A DNA stretch of 60,286 nucleotides, from assembly GCF_020832045.1 (NCBI RefSeq), contig NZ_JAFIFK010000028.1, positions 1 through 60,286 on the forward strand, given 5' to 3'. The position numbers and the translations under genes are program-made. The notes under the pieces were generated by a model. That model had not been told where the DNA came from. It saw only the letters and a list, made by a program, of their open reading frames with translations, and did no database searches. Shown one piece after another: positions 11,001 through 19,273 of the stretch. The DNA comes from Halomonas sp. Its GTDB lineage: Bacteria > Pseudomonadota > Gammaproteobacteria > Pseudomonadales > Halomonadaceae. How positions within the stretch are numbered: the first letter of the stretch is position 1; every line of letters starts with the position of its first letter.

Positions 11001-11430
11001 AGGTCATACTTTCGATATCCAACTCGCCGGCATGCCAGTTAAATCCAGCCAGGTGCAGCGTGCCGCTGCCCTGCAGACGGTACTCATCGAGGCTCGCGTG
11101 ACGGATCTCCACCGCCTCGAGATCGCGAATTCGAATCTTCCTGTCGAGCAGCGGCGTGAGGGCGAAGCTTAGCGTGGCGCGCTCGGCATTCAGCGCGAAG
11201 CGTCGTTCGGCGATGCTTCCGGCCAACTGCAGCTGGGTCACCTGCAGGTGACCCGGGAAGAGTGTCCAGGCGCGTTTCCATTCCAGTGTGAGTCGCGGTG
11301 TGCGGTCGAGCTGGGAGCGTCCCCAATGGCTATTGAGCAGAAGATTGGCGGTGACGAGATAGAGCGCGTAGAGCAGTGCCAGGGACAGTAAGAGCCATGC
11401 CAGCAGTTTGAGCGGGGCGGGGCGGGTCAT
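8059..11430 (-). CDS. Giant AsmA-like periplasmic protein with six alternating repeats
   Basis: Probably an inner-membrane-anchored, periplasm-spanning protein of the AsmA/YhdP/TamB type; relatives move phospholipid towards the outer membrane. The 1123-residue product has one N-terminal membrane helix (LLAWLLLSLALLYALYLV), an AsmA-like N-domain, and then six units of about 130 residues with landmarks YLAAL (206), YLPPP (351), FLAGL (489), YLPQT (618), FLPEE (750) and YLPEG (877). Units 1, 3, 5 share GGGRL and EVHSEALAARF-like text; units 2, 4, 6 share LxGGxA and a GELxLxL-like end. No close named homologue is recognised. It sits upstream (in transcription) of nothing obviously related; the LpxL-type acyltransferase is the preceding minus-strand gene, which fits an envelope lipid role. 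Confidence 0.7.
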   Translation of the reverse strand: MTRPAPLKLLAWLLLSLALLYALYLVTANLLLNSHWGRSQLDRTPRLTLEWKRAWTLFPGHLQVTQLQLAGSIAERRFALNAERATLSFALTPLLDRKIRIRDLEAVEIRHASLDEYRLQGSGTLHLAGFNWHAGELDIESMTLQLQGATVQHGDTSLVKGVALEANLNLAPLRLAEHPGAEAARFVSGSLVLAGRSDAYDVFNPYLAALGWLEIDGSGDLTGNIAIEHGDVQPGSRLRLDSPHLSVRLDERHWMEAGALYRIDGAGAIEVEVAQSARLALELDDIEMFETMPEPPPNLASSSRPLLGGEGFRLVLETPKLSLRAAPNELQRAELRWQNVEAYDIAVFERYLPPPVPLTLEGGSARLQGGLVYDAERLTGGFDLAGEAISVRLGEQPLTGRLGLHLPIVELDVERGAVDVSGTRFDLEAAAPGEAQALTTSLELPTARFQSPLAWSEMDDDRLLGGKAPWSAELALHGRIANLGMLDPFLAGLFDGRGLVLEGGGRLAGALRIRDGQPLEGSQLEVHSEALAARFLGFRARGDGHLRLGLRPVEPAPEASVELVFKEMDLVRLADGLRLFQAEYLSLSATTQQDTRPTTAEIEWRGARIPDVNALDAYLPQTAPLRLHGGQADSNGQLLIDEERARGRVTLTGDAIRGRLLQEAFEGELDLTLELRDLHPASQRLDLSGSRLTLDASTNGAEPLRTQLVARHARLQGGFDWPGSEAPRRPLSGTLRLDGLLDRLDFLNAFLPEEHGLAIQGGGRLSADVRVTEGKATPGSRLDVHSDSLATRFLHYEAFGDGSLMVEVTDPGAELTLFLPRFGLRRQAEDGALIEGRLLEIRSRAHHFDLPEGLRELSTHIDMPHVAVPSLAALNGYLPEGGGISLLSGQARLATHLQLEGMRASGQLELYAADARLAFHEQTLEGALHMEALLTHGDLETLDFDVSGSQLSLTDVLLENENGSLSHGWWARLALPEGRMRWETPLELDARLELAMRDSGLLANLLVDAARERRWLRDRLTLGEVHGEARIMLNDDTVRLENLAIEAGGRLELLANLALRDSHLAGRAFARYGPLRLGIEVDGDRRRWQLRNAREWYASGQPASELALPENLAWFEQLDVQKE

Positions 11431-11487
11431 GACTGGCTGCCATATCCTAGTGGCATTTACCCTCCTGCTTACGAGAGGTGGCGGCGT

Positions 11488-12417
11488 TCAGTAGAGCCTA
11501 AACTCCCGGTGGTTCGGCACGCCCTGTTGCTCCTCGATCACCTTGCGGTAACGCTTGTATTCCCATTGGTATTGGGCCGGGTCCAGGGCGATGGCCTCTT
11601 GCACGCAGGCGTTCACGCCGGTGGCCGATTGCTCCTCGTTGGCGGCATAGACTCTTTCGTCGGCGGCGAGGAAATGAATGGCGAAGCCGCGTCCGGGGAT
11701 GCGCCGGGCCACGCCGGTCACCACGCGGGCATCGGTGCGGGCCACCAGCTTGGGCAGCAGGGTCGCCGTGTAGGCCAGACGGTGATAGAAGGGCGCGAAC
11801 ACGCCGCTGCCCCAGTTGGGCTCCTGGTCGGGCAGAATTCCCACTGCTTCGCTGCGCTTGAGCGCCTTGAGCAGGGCGGCGACACCGCGCGGATTGGTCG
11901 GTACCAGGCTAGCGCCCATGCGCTCGCGGCCCTGGCGAATCACCGGGTCGAGTTCGGCGATCTTGGGCGGCTCGTACATGGCGGTGAAGGGGAAGTGGCT
12001 GGAAAGCCAGAAGTTGAGCACCTCCCAATTGCCGAAGTGTGGCGCCAGCACGATCACCCCCCGCCCCTCGGCACGGGCCTCATCGAGCAGTTCGCGGCCG
12101 TGGATCTCCAGAATCGAATCTTCGACCCGCTGCGGCTCGCCCATCCAGGCGAATCCCAGTTCCAGCATGGTGGCGGTGGAGTGGGTCAAGCTCTCCCGGG
12201 CCAGCTGGCGGCGTTTGGCCGGGGCCTGCTCGGGGTAGACCTTGGCAAGATTGATCTCGGTGACCTCGCGCTCGCGTCGGCTCAAACGGTATACCAGCGG
12301 GCCGGAAATGCGCGCCAGGCGCCACAGCATGCCGAGACGGCGGCCGGCCAGAGTGCGCCACAAAGTGGCGATGGCACGTCCCTGCAGGGTAGCGGTGCGG
12401 GGTTGCGTTTCGCTCAT
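11488..12417 (-). CDS. LpxL/HtrB-family lipid A (lysophospholipid) acyltransferase
   Basis: Inner-membrane acyltransferase of the lipid A biosynthesis family, which adds a secondary acyl chain to Kdo2-lipid IVA. The 309-residue product shows the H-x4-E active-site motif HFGNWE (about residue 125), the nearby segment LPDQEPNWGSGVFAPFYH that replaces the usual DQ...G.FFG block, and the family C-terminus QYQWEYKRYRK where known enzymes read QY.W.hkRfk. No long hydrophobic anchor is obvious beyond the N-terminal SGPLVYRL segment. It starts four bases after the DUF4870 gene ends, so the two are probably cotranscribed. Which acyl position or substrate it uses cannot be told from sequence. Confidence 0.88.
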   Translation of the reverse strand: MSETQPRTATLQGRAIATLWRTLAGRRLGMLWRLARISGPLVYRLSRREREVTEINLAKVYPEQAPAKRRQLARESLTHSTATMLELGFAWMGEPQRVEDSILEIHGRELLDEARAEGRGVIVLAPHFGNWEVLNFWLSSHFPFTAMYEPPKIAELDPVIRQGRERMGASLVPTNPRGVAALLKALKRSEAVGILPDQEPNWGSGVFAPFYHRLAYTATLLPKLVARTDARVVTGVARRIPGRGFAIHFLAADERVYAANEEQSATGVNACVQEAIALDPAQYQWEYKRYRKVIEEQQGVPNHREFRLY

Positions 12418-12421
12418 GGAC

Positions 12422-12796
12422 TCAGATCAGCCAGGCATCCACATTGTCGGGCTCGCGGTGCTCCTGCAGCCGCTTGATACCCTTGACGCAGCGCACGACG
12501 AGCCAGATCACGGCCAGCAGCCAGGTCACGAAGCCGATCATCACCAGGGTCAGCACACCGGAAACGGCAAAGTAGAGCATCGAGAGCCAGAAGGTGCGGA
12601 TCTGGTAACGATAGTGCTCATCGAACCAGTGCGGCCCTTTACCGCGGTACATATAGGCGATTACGACGCCCACCAGTGCGGTGAGGCCGCCGCTGACGAC
12701 GCCTGCCAGAAACAGGGCGTAGACGACGATAGGCAGAGTAATATCGGGCTTTTCACCCGGTTCGATGACGCTTCGGCTATCGGGACTATCGTTCAT
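12422..12796 (-). CDS. DUF4870-like small membrane protein
   Basis: A 124-residue protein with three predicted membrane helices (LPIVVYALFLAGVVSGGLTALVGVVIAYMY, LSMLYFAVSGVLTLVMIGFV, WLLAVIWLVVRCVKGI) separated by the segment WFDEHYRYQIRTFW. Helix order and the H-x-RYQIRTF-like loop match the DUF4870/YggT-like Tic20-type family, whose function is unknown. It lies four bases before the acyltransferase gene on the same strand, suggesting an operon. Nothing in the sequence indicates a catalytic role. Confidence 0.7.
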   Translation of the reverse strand: MNDSPDSRSVIEPGEKPDITLPIVVYALFLAGVVSGGLTALVGVVIAYMYRGKGPHWFDEHYRYQIRTFWLSMLYFAVSGVLTLVMIGFVTWLLAVIWLVVRCVKGIKRLQEHREPDNVDAWLI

Positions 12797-12863
12797 GAGC
12801 CATCCAGTCGGTCAAGGTTTGCTCCAATGATACTGCTCATGAGCGTCATTGCCAGAGCGGGTA

Positions 12864-13256
12864 TCATTCTGTCGCCTCCTTGAGAGGACGGCTGATCTCC
12901 AGCAGGTTGCCGTCGGGGTCGCGCAGATAGAGCGATTCGATGGGACCGTTGGCGCCCTGGCGAGAGACTGGCCCGAGTTCGACCTCGATGTCCAGCGCCT
13001 CCAGGTGCCGCTGCACTTCGTCCAGCGGCAGCAGGCTGCGCAGGCACAAGTCGAGGCTGCCCGGCGTGGGGGTGGCGGCACGCGGTTCGATGTCGGTCGC
13101 GGTCCAGTGCAGGCGCAGAGCCATATCGTCGAGCATCAGATCGACCCGTTCGCGATCCCGGTAGCGCACCTCAAGCCCGAGTACGCGAGAATAGAAATCC
13201 ACGGCGCGGGAAATGTCGGTCACGGTAATGACCATGTGGTCCAGACCTGACAGCAT
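12864..13256 (-). CDS. VOC-family (glyoxalase/bleomycin-resistance fold) protein
   Basis: A 130-residue vicinal-oxygen-chelate protein. It has the two babab modules typical of the family: DHMVITVTDISRAVDFYSRVLGLEV at the N-terminus and SLYLRDPDGNLLEISRP at the C-terminus, with metal-ligand candidates His7, and Glu in NLLEI. The substrate is not predictable; relatives include small-molecule lyases, dioxygenases and resistance proteins. It is divergent from the methyltransferase gene across 52 bp, and the next gene on its own strand (DUF4870) starts 67 bases downstream. Confidence 0.85.
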   Translation of the reverse strand: MLSGLDHMVITVTDISRAVDFYSRVLGLEVRYRDRERVDLMLDDMALRLHWTATDIEPRAATPTPGSLDLCLRSLLPLDEVQRHLEALDIEVELGPVSRQGANGPIESLYLRDPDGNLLEISRPLKEATE

Positions 13257-13308
13257 TGCCGGCCTCCTCGTTGTGATGTTTTTTTCGTCAGGCCAGAAGG
13301 ATACGACG

Positions 13309-13944
13309 ATGCCGACCTGCCCGCTATGCGCTAGCCCGCATTCACGCCATTTTCACTGCGACGCGCGGCGCGACTACTACCGCTGCGAGCAGTGCCGGCT
13401 GGCCTTCGTGCCACCGGATCAGCGGCTCACGCCCGAGCAGGAGAAGGCAGTATACGATCAGCACGAGAATCATCCCGATGACCCAGGCTATCGCCGTTTC
13501 CTCTCCCGACTGTTCGACCCGCTGCGCCAGCGTTTGTCACCGGGTGCCCCTGGCCTGGATTTCGGTGCCGGCCCTGGGCCGACCCTGTCGGTCATGTTCG
13601 AGGAAGCAGGGCATCCCATGGCAATCTACGATCCCTACTATGCGCCGGACCCCGCCGTGCTGGCGCGTCACTACGCCTTTATTACCGCTACCGAGGTCGT
13701 GGAGCACCTGTTCGCGCCCGGGTACGAGCTCGAGCGCCTGGCGGCGCTGCTGCCCGGTGGCGGTTGGCTGGGGCTGATGACCAAGCGTATGACCAGCGAA
13801 GAGGACTTTGCCCGGTGGCACTACATTCTCGATCCCACCCACGTGTGCTTCTTCAGCGAGTCGAGCTTCGAGTGGCTGGCCGATCACCTGGGCATGAGGG
13901 TCGAGTTTCCCGCCGCCGACGTGGCCCTGTTACAGAAGCGCTGA
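13309..13944 (+). CDS. Class I SAM-dependent methyltransferase with N-terminal zinc ribbon
   Basis: A 211-residue protein that begins with a Cys4 zinc ribbon (CPLC at residues 3-6 and CEQC about 20 residues later) followed by a compact Rossmann methyltransferase fold. Motif I is visible as GLDFGAGPGPT (about residue 80) and the post-I acidic residue as YDPYY; the motif ATEVVEHLF matches methyltransferase motif IV in the methyltransf_23 group. AAGGA at seven bases fixes the start. The substrate is unknown; the zinc-ribbon arrangement recalls tRNA or sugar O-/C-methyltransferases. It is divergent from the VOC gene. Confidence 0.8.
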   Translation: MPTCPLCASPHSRHFHCDARRDYYRCEQCRLAFVPPDQRLTPEQEKAVYDQHENHPDDPGYRRFLSRLFDPLRQRLSPGAPGLDFGAGPGPTLSVMFEEAGHPMAIYDPYYAPDPAVLARHYAFITATEVVEHLFAPGYELERLAALLPGGGWLGLMTKRMTSEEDFARWHYILDPTHVCFFSESSFEWLADHLGMRVEFPAADVALLQKR

Positions 13945-14190
13945 GGCCGGCGGTGAGTAGTGTTAGTGGGTTTTGCTTTTTTTCATGGTGATGGTGGTGC
14001 TTTGTTCTAATCATAGCCCACCAGCGAGAATTGGCATTTGACACTATCGCAATGGGGCGTATGATTCGCGCGCCTTGCCCGAGCGTTGGCCGCTTTCACT
14101 GCGAAGCAGGAGCCGGGGGGCAGCGTTCCACGGCGTTTTCTGCCATCTTTCTCCCTTTGCCTGTTTCCCCTGCTGTCGAGAGGCGCGTTC

Positions 14191-15603
14191 ATGTCGCGGC
14201 AACTGTTGTCCATGGCCCTGGCTCCCCTGCTGGGTCTTTTCATTCTAGGTATCGGTAACGGCTTTCTGGCCACGCTGATCACCCTGCGGCTGGACGCGGC
14301 AGGCGAGTCGCCGGTAGTCATCGGCTGGGTCTCCTCGGCCTACTTCATCGGCCTGGCACTGGGCGCGATGTTCAACGATCGCTTGTTGCTGCGTATCGGT
14401 CATATTCGTGCCTACGGCAGCTTCGCTTCGCTGGTGGCGGTAACGGTGCTGCTGCAGGCGTTGTTTTTCGACCCCTGGGCCTGGTTCGGCCTGCGTCTGA
14501 TCGGCGGCTGGGCCACCGTGGGGGTTTATCTGGTCATCGAGAGCTGGCTGCTCACCTCGGGCGACCAAAAAGTGCGCGGTCGGCTGCTTGCCCTTTACAT
14601 GATCTCTCTGTACGCCGCGGGCGTAATCGGCCAGCTGCTGCTGGGCGTGACCGATGCCATGGGCGAAACCGCACCTTTCCTCGTCATCGGGATGCTGGCC
14701 TCGCTGTCGGTGCTGCCCATGGCGATGATTCCGCGCGTGTCGCCGCTGATCGAGCACGCCGAGCCACTGTCGCCGATGCGACTCATCACAATGACCCCGA
14801 CCGGGGTAATGGGGAGCTTCGGTTCAGGCCTGGCGGTGGCCGCCGTCTATACGCTGTTGCCTCTCTACCTGCAGCGCATAGGCCTTTCGGTGGGGCAGGT
14901 GGGCCAGATGATGGCGGTGGTCGTGCTCGGTGCCATGCTGTTGCAGTACCCCCTGGGGCGCTGGTCGGACCGCCACGACCGCCAGATCGTGCTGATCATG
15001 ATAGGTGCCTTCTGCGCCATGATATCGGCCGGCATGCTGCTGCTGCCGCTGTCGACCTGGCTGTTGGCGGCCTTACTGTTCCTACTCGGCGGTGGGGTCT
15101 TCGCGCTCTACCCGGTTGCGGTAAGTCACGCCGCCGACCGCGCCCCGGCCGGTGCCCTGGTGCGAATGAGCCAAGGGCTACTGTTGATCAATGCTATCGG
15201 TTCTACTTTGAGCCCGCCGCTGGTCTCGCCGGTCATGGCGGTGATGGGCGATGCAGGGCTGTTCTGGGCCTTTGGCGCACTGGGTCTGTTCCTGGTGGTT
15301 TTCTTTACGTGGCGACGCAGTGTGCGTCCGGCACCGATGCCGGTGGCACGGTTCTCACCCAATACGCCGATGTCGCCGGTGGGTGCCGAGCTCACCGTTA
15401 CCGAAGAACTGGTGCAGGGAGCCATCGAGCACGAACACGTAGAGGATCTTTCCCAGGTCGTGCCGGACATCGAGGTGGCCGAGCCTTTGGTCGGCCCGCC
15501 CCCGCAGGATGAACCACACATCGTCTTCTACCATGGAGAAGACGACATCCCGGCCGAGCAGGCGCGCGAGAAGGAACCGCTTGGGAGCGACTCGGCGCGC
15601 TGA
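14191..15603 (+). CDS. MFS transporter of the YcaD/UMF2 type with acidic C-terminal tail
   Basis: A 470-residue major facilitator protein with 12 predicted helices. Helix 1 begins LSMALAPLLGLFILGIGNGFL, the loop 2-3 region reads GAMFNDRLLLRIGHIRAYG (the family G-x3-D-R motif), and helix 4-5 holds VGVYLVIESWLL as in the YcaD-like branch. After the last helix a soluble tail of about 100 residues is strongly acidic (EELVQGAIEHEHVEDLSQVV...). The ATG at MSRQLL, with GAGAGG upstream, is chosen over a start 35 codons earlier because the longer version is out of pattern for the family. Substrate unknown. A terminator follows. Confidence 0.82.
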   Translation: MSRQLLSMALAPLLGLFILGIGNGFLATLITLRLDAAGESPVVIGWVSSAYFIGLALGAMFNDRLLLRIGHIRAYGSFASLVAVTVLLQALFFDPWAWFGLRLIGGWATVGVYLVIESWLLTSGDQKVRGRLLALYMISLYAAGVIGQLLLGVTDAMGETAPFLVIGMLASLSVLPMAMIPRVSPLIEHAEPLSPMRLITMTPTGVMGSFGSGLAVAAVYTLLPLYLQRIGLSVGQVGQMMAVVVLGAMLLQYPLGRWSDRHDRQIVLIMIGAFCAMISAGMLLLPLSTWLLAALLFLLGGGVFALYPVAVSHAADRAPAGALVRMSQGLLLINAIGSTLSPPLVSPVMAVMGDAGLFWAFGALGLFLVVFFTWRRSVRPAPMPVARFSPNTPMSPVGAELTVTEELVQGAIEHEHVEDLSQVVPDIEVAEPLVGPPPQDEPHIVFYHGEDDIPAEQAREKEPLGSDSAR

Positions 15604-15616
15604 GCGCGTTTCCTCC

Positions 15617-15656
15617 AATGCCCGATGCGGGGCCGCCTGCATCGGGCATTTTCTTT
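15617..15656 (+). terminator. Terminator of the MFS gene
   Basis: Twelve-pair perfect stem (AATGCCCGATGC with GCATCGGGCATT), 10-base loop, then TTCTTT. It ends 105 bases before the acyl-CoA dehydrogenase ATG and isolates that operon. Confidence 0.88.
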
Positions 15657-15709
15657 GCCAGCAAGCCACGAGAAGATGGCTAGCGGGCTGAGACCTAGGG
15701 ATAATGGTT

Positions 15710-15737
15710 AACGAAAAGTAGTACATCTACTATCGTT
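15710..15737. promoter_or_regulatory. Palindromic operator candidate upstream of the acyl-CoA operon
   Basis: Outer arms AACGA and TCGTT enclose inner arms AGTAG and CTACT around a 5-base centre, with a one-base asymmetry. It lies 24 bp before the acyl-CoA dehydrogenase ATG, where a repressor sensing acyl-CoA could act. No regulator gene is adjacent. Confidence 0.4.
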
Positions 15738-15761
15738 GCTATCATTTTCCCGAGGTGCTCT

Positions 15762-17540
15762 ATGTTTCCCTTCGTTGCCCCCGTGCGTGACCTTCGCTTC
15801 GTACTCGAGGAATTGCTCGAATACCGTTCGCTCGACCTTCCCGGCTTCGAGGACGCCAGCCCCGACCTGGTCGAGGCGGTGCTCGAGGAGGCAGCCAAGC
15901 TGGCCGGCGAGGTATGGGGACCGCTCAATGCCAGCGGCGACCGCCAGGGCTGCGTGCGGCGTGATGACGGCGGCGTGAGCCTGCCGGACGGCTTCGCCGA
16001 GGCCTATCAGGCCTATGTGGAAGGCGGCTGGAACGGCATCGGCGTGTCCCAGGCGCTGGGTGGACAAGGATTGCCCGAAGTGGTGGCCAGCAGCGTGCAG
16101 GAGATGCTGCATGGTGCCAACATGGCGCTCGGGCTGTGCCCCATGCTGACTGCAGGAGCTATCGAGGCGCTGGCCCACCACGGAAGTGATGCACTTAAGG
16201 AAATCTACCTGCCCAAGCTGGTCGAGGGCAGCTGGACCGGCACCATGAATCTCACCGAACCCCAGGCCGGCTCCGATCTTTCGAAGGTGCGTACCCGCGC
16301 TGTTCCCGAGGAGAATCACTATCGCCTCTTTGGCCAGAAGATCTTCATCACCTGGGGCGAGCACGATGCCAGCGAGAACATCATTCACCTGGTATTGGCG
16401 CGCAAGCCCGATGCGCCCGAGGGTAACAAGGGTATCTCGCTTTTCCTGGTGCCCAAATTCCTGGTCAACGCCGACGGTTCGCTAGGCGAGCGCAACGATG
16501 TCATCTGCGCTTCCATCGAACATAAGCTGGGCATTCATGGCTCGCCTACCTGCACCCTGAGCTTCGGTGAGGGCGAGGGTGCCATCGGCTATCTGGTGGG
16601 TGAAGAGGGGCGCGGCCTCAATCACATGTTCACCATGATGAACGAGGCCCGACACAAGGTCGGCATCCAGGGAATCGGCGTGGCCGAACGTGCCTGCCAG
16701 CATGCCTTCGGCTATGCACTGGACCGCGTACAGGGCAAGGCGCGAGGCGCTGAAGCCACCATCAGTGAACATCTCGACGTTCGCCGCATGCTGCTCTCGA
16801 TGCGCGCCCGTACCGATGCCCTGCGAGCGCTGGCGCTTTACTGTGCGGCTCAGCTCGATGTAGCGCGTCAAGGTGGTGCCGGAGAGCGAGACGTCGCCCA
16901 GGCCCGGGCCGATGTGCTGATCCCCGTGGTTAAGGCTTTCTCTACCGACCAGGCCGTGGACATCGCTTCCATGGGCGTTCAGGTGCACGGCGGCATGGGC
17001 TTCATCGAGGAAACCGGGGCCGCTCAGCTACTGCGTGATGCTCGCATCGCCCCCATCTACGAAGGCACCAACGGCATCCAGGCGCTCGACTTGGCCGGGC
17101 GCAAGCTCTCCCGCGATGGTGGCGCGGCGCTGGCCGGGTTGATCGAAGAGGTCGAGGCCACGGCCAGTGAACTGCGCGAGATTGGCGAGTTTGCCGCCAT
17201 GGGGGAAAGCCTCGCTGCCGGAGCCGCCGACCTGGAGGCCGCCATGCAGGTCGTGCTCGAAGCGAGCCGTGACCCGGAGCGGGGCACCGATGCCATTCAG
17301 GCCTACGCCACCCCCTTCCTGAGCCTGGCCGGCCACGTGCTGTGTGCCTGGCAGATGGGGCGGGCCGCCCTCAAGGCCCGCGCCGCTCAAGCGGGTGGCA
17401 GCAGCGAGCCCTTCTATCAGGCCAAGCTGGCTGCGGCCGACTTCGCCCTGCGCCAGTGGCTGCCGGTCGGTCGCGCCAACCGCAGCGTGATCGAAGCGGG
17501 CATGGCCAGCCTGGCGGATTACGAGGTTGCGCTGCACTGA
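15762..17540 (+). CDS. Acyl-CoA dehydrogenase (DmdC-like long form)
   Basis: FAD enzyme that makes a 2,3-enoyl-CoA. The 592-residue product is longer than classic medium-chain enzymes because it carries the extra C-terminal acyl-CoA dehydrogenase domain seen in DmdC (3-methylmercaptopropionyl-CoA dehydrogenase) and related proteins. Visible blocks: MNLTEPQAGSDL (FAD contacts), KIFITWGEHD, HKLGIHGSPTC, the signature QVHGGMGFIEETGA, and YEGTNGIQALDL where the E is the likely catalytic base. GAGGTG sets the start. First gene of a four-gene operon with a ligase, a 3-hydroxyacyl-CoA dehydrogenase and a hydratase. Substrate could be a short or medium acyl-CoA or methylthiopropionyl-CoA; the sequence alone does not decide. 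Confidence 0.9.
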   Translation: MFPFVAPVRDLRFVLEELLEYRSLDLPGFEDASPDLVEAVLEEAAKLAGEVWGPLNASGDRQGCVRRDDGGVSLPDGFAEAYQAYVEGGWNGIGVSQALGGQGLPEVVASSVQEMLHGANMALGLCPMLTAGAIEALAHHGSDALKEIYLPKLVEGSWTGTMNLTEPQAGSDLSKVRTRAVPEENHYRLFGQKIFITWGEHDASENIIHLVLARKPDAPEGNKGISLFLVPKFLVNADGSLGERNDVICASIEHKLGIHGSPTCTLSFGEGEGAIGYLVGEEGRGLNHMFTMMNEARHKVGIQGIGVAERACQHAFGYALDRVQGKARGAEATISEHLDVRRMLLSMRARTDALRALALYCAAQLDVARQGGAGERDVAQARADVLIPVVKAFSTDQAVDIASMGVQVHGGMGFIEETGAAQLLRDARIAPIYEGTNGIQALDLAGRKLSRDGGAALAGLIEEVEATASELREIGEFAAMGESLAAGAADLEAAMQVVLEASRDPERGTDAIQAYATPFLSLAGHVLCAWQMGRAALKARAAQAGGSSEPFYQAKLAAADFALRQWLPVGRANRSVIEAGMASLADYEVALH

Positions 17541-17555
17541 TTTCATCCATATCCA

Positions 17556-17580
17556 CATCGGCTGCCGCTGGCGGCCGATG
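17556..17580 (+). other. Intercistronic hairpin between dehydrogenase and ligase genes
   Basis: CATCGGC-t-GCC pairs with GGC-g-GCCGATG around a 3-base loop. No T-run follows, so it is more likely to stabilise or process the transcript than to end it. Confidence 0.5.
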
Positions 17581-17627
17581 CGTTATAGCCGTCTAACTAT
17601 AAAAAAGACACTCACTCGGAGCCCACC

Positions 17628-19259
17628 ATGAAAAACAGCATTTTCGAACAAGGCCTGCCCAAGACCCAGGCCAACCATGTGCCGCTGTCGCCTCTGACCT
17701 TCATCGAGCGTAGCGCCACCATCTACCCTGACTACCCGGCGGTAGTGCATGGCGACATCCGCCGCAGCTGGGGCGAAACCTGGTCACGTTGCCGGCGGCT
17801 CGCCTCGGCGTTGGAAAAGCGTGGCATCAAGCCTGGCGAAACCGTCGCCGCCATGCTGCCCAACGTGCCGGCGATGTTCGAGGCGCATTTCGGTGTGCCC
17901 TTGGCCGGCTGTGTGCTGAACACGCTGAATATTCGCCTCGATGCCGAGGCCATCGCCTACATGCTCGAGCACGGCGAGGCCCAGGCAGTGCTGGTCGATC
18001 CGGAGTTCGCCGGGGTGATCGAGGAGGCCGTCGCCCACCTGGCCATCAAGCCGCTGGTGATCGACGTGGACGATGCCATGTTCGAGGGCGAGGCGCGGCA
18101 TATCGGCGAGGTGGAGTACGAAGCGCTGCTGGCAGAGGGCGCCCCGGACTACGCCTACCGTCTCCCCGAGGACGAGTGGGAGGCGATCTCGCTCAACTAC
18201 ACGTCCGGCACCACCGGCAAGCCCAAGGGGGTGGTCTACCATCACCGTGGCGCCTACCTCAATGCGGTGAGCAATATTCTCGAGTGGGCCATGCCGCACC
18301 ATCCGGTCTACCTCTGGACGCTGCCGATGTTCCACTGCAACGGTTGGTGCTTCCCCTGGACCATTGCCGCCAATGCCGGCACCAGTGTCTGCCTGCGCCG
18401 GGTCGACTCGAAGAAGATCATGGACCTGATCGCCGACGAGAAGGTGACCCACTTCAGCGGTGCGCCCATCGTGCTTAACGGCTTGGTCAACCTTCCCGCA
18501 GACCAGAAGCGTGAATTCGACCATCCGGTGAAGGTCACCACTGCCGGTGCTGCGCCGCCCGCTTCGGTGATTGCCGGTGTTGAGACGCTGGGCATCGAGG
18601 TCACCCATGTCTATGGCCTCACCGAAGTCTATGGGCCGGTTACCGTGTGCGCGTGGCGGGAGGCCTGGGACGAACTTTCACTTGAGCAGCGGGCCAAGAT
18701 CAAGGCACGCCAGGGGGTGCGCTATCACATGCTGGAAGCGCTCTGCGTGGCCGACCCCAACAGCCTCGAGCCGGTGCCCAAGGATGGCGAAACCATCGGC
18801 GAAATCCTCATGCGCGGCAACAACGTGATGAAGGGCTATCTCAAGAACGAGGCGGCCACCGAGCAGGCGCTGGAGGGCGGCTGGTATCACACCGGCGATC
18901 TCGCCGTGTGGCACCCGGACGGCTACATCGAGATCAAGGATCGCTCCAAGGACATCATCATCTCCGGCGGTGAGAACATCTCCACCATCGAAGTGGAAGA
19001 TGCCATCTACTCGCATCCCGCCGTGGAAGAGGCCGCGGTGGTGGCCAAGCCCGACGAGAAGTGGGGCGAGACGCCGTGCGCCTTCGTCAAGCTCAAGGTG
19101 GGTTATGGCGAAGTCACCGAGGCCGATATCATCGAACACTGCCGTGAGCACCTGGCGCGTTTCAAGGTGCCGAAAACGGTAATTTTCACCGAGCTGCCCA
19201 AGACCTCCACCGGCAAGATCCAGAAATTCGTCCTGCGCGAAGAAGCGCGTAAGCACTGA
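17628..19259 (+). CDS. Acyl-CoA synthetase (DmdB-like AMP-forming ligase)
   Basis: Activates a carboxylic acid to its CoA thioester through an acyl-adenylate. The 543-residue protein has the P-loop-like motif YTSGTTGKPKGVVY (about residue 190), the A5 motif YGLTEVYGP, the hinge region TGDLAVWHPDGYIEIKDRSKD and the C-terminal catalytic lysine in PKTSTGKIQKFVLR. Length and the local text WTLPMFHCNGWCFPW match the medium-chain ligases that include DmdB. GGAGCCC precedes the ATG. With the adjacent dehydrogenase it forms a DmdB-DmdC-like pair, but no DMSP demethylase gene is in the window. Broad short/medium acid specificity is an equally good reading. Confidence 0.92.
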   Translation: MKNSIFEQGLPKTQANHVPLSPLTFIERSATIYPDYPAVVHGDIRRSWGETWSRCRRLASALEKRGIKPGETVAAMLPNVPAMFEAHFGVPLAGCVLNTLNIRLDAEAIAYMLEHGEAQAVLVDPEFAGVIEEAVAHLAIKPLVIDVDDAMFEGEARHIGEVEYEALLAEGAPDYAYRLPEDEWEAISLNYTSGTTGKPKGVVYHHRGAYLNAVSNILEWAMPHHPVYLWTLPMFHCNGWCFPWTIAANAGTSVCLRRVDSKKIMDLIADEKVTHFSGAPIVLNGLVNLPADQKREFDHPVKVTTAGAAPPASVIAGVETLGIEVTHVYGLTEVYGPVTVCAWREAWDELSLEQRAKIKARQGVRYHMLEALCVADPNSLEPVPKDGETIGEILMRGNNVMKGYLKNEAATEQALEGGWYHTGDLAVWHPDGYIEIKDRSKDIIISGGENISTIEVEDAIYSHPAVEEAAVVAKPDEKWGETPCAFVKLKVGYGEVTEADIIEHCREHLARFKVPKTVIFTELPKTSTGKIQKFVLREEARKH

Positions 19260-19273
19260 ACGGGAGCAACACA

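Noticed and set aside
8059..11430. Possibility that the giant AsmA-like frame is two genes fused by sequencing error
   Set aside because: Regular alternation of repeats continues through its whole length without a break, so one protein is the simpler reading.
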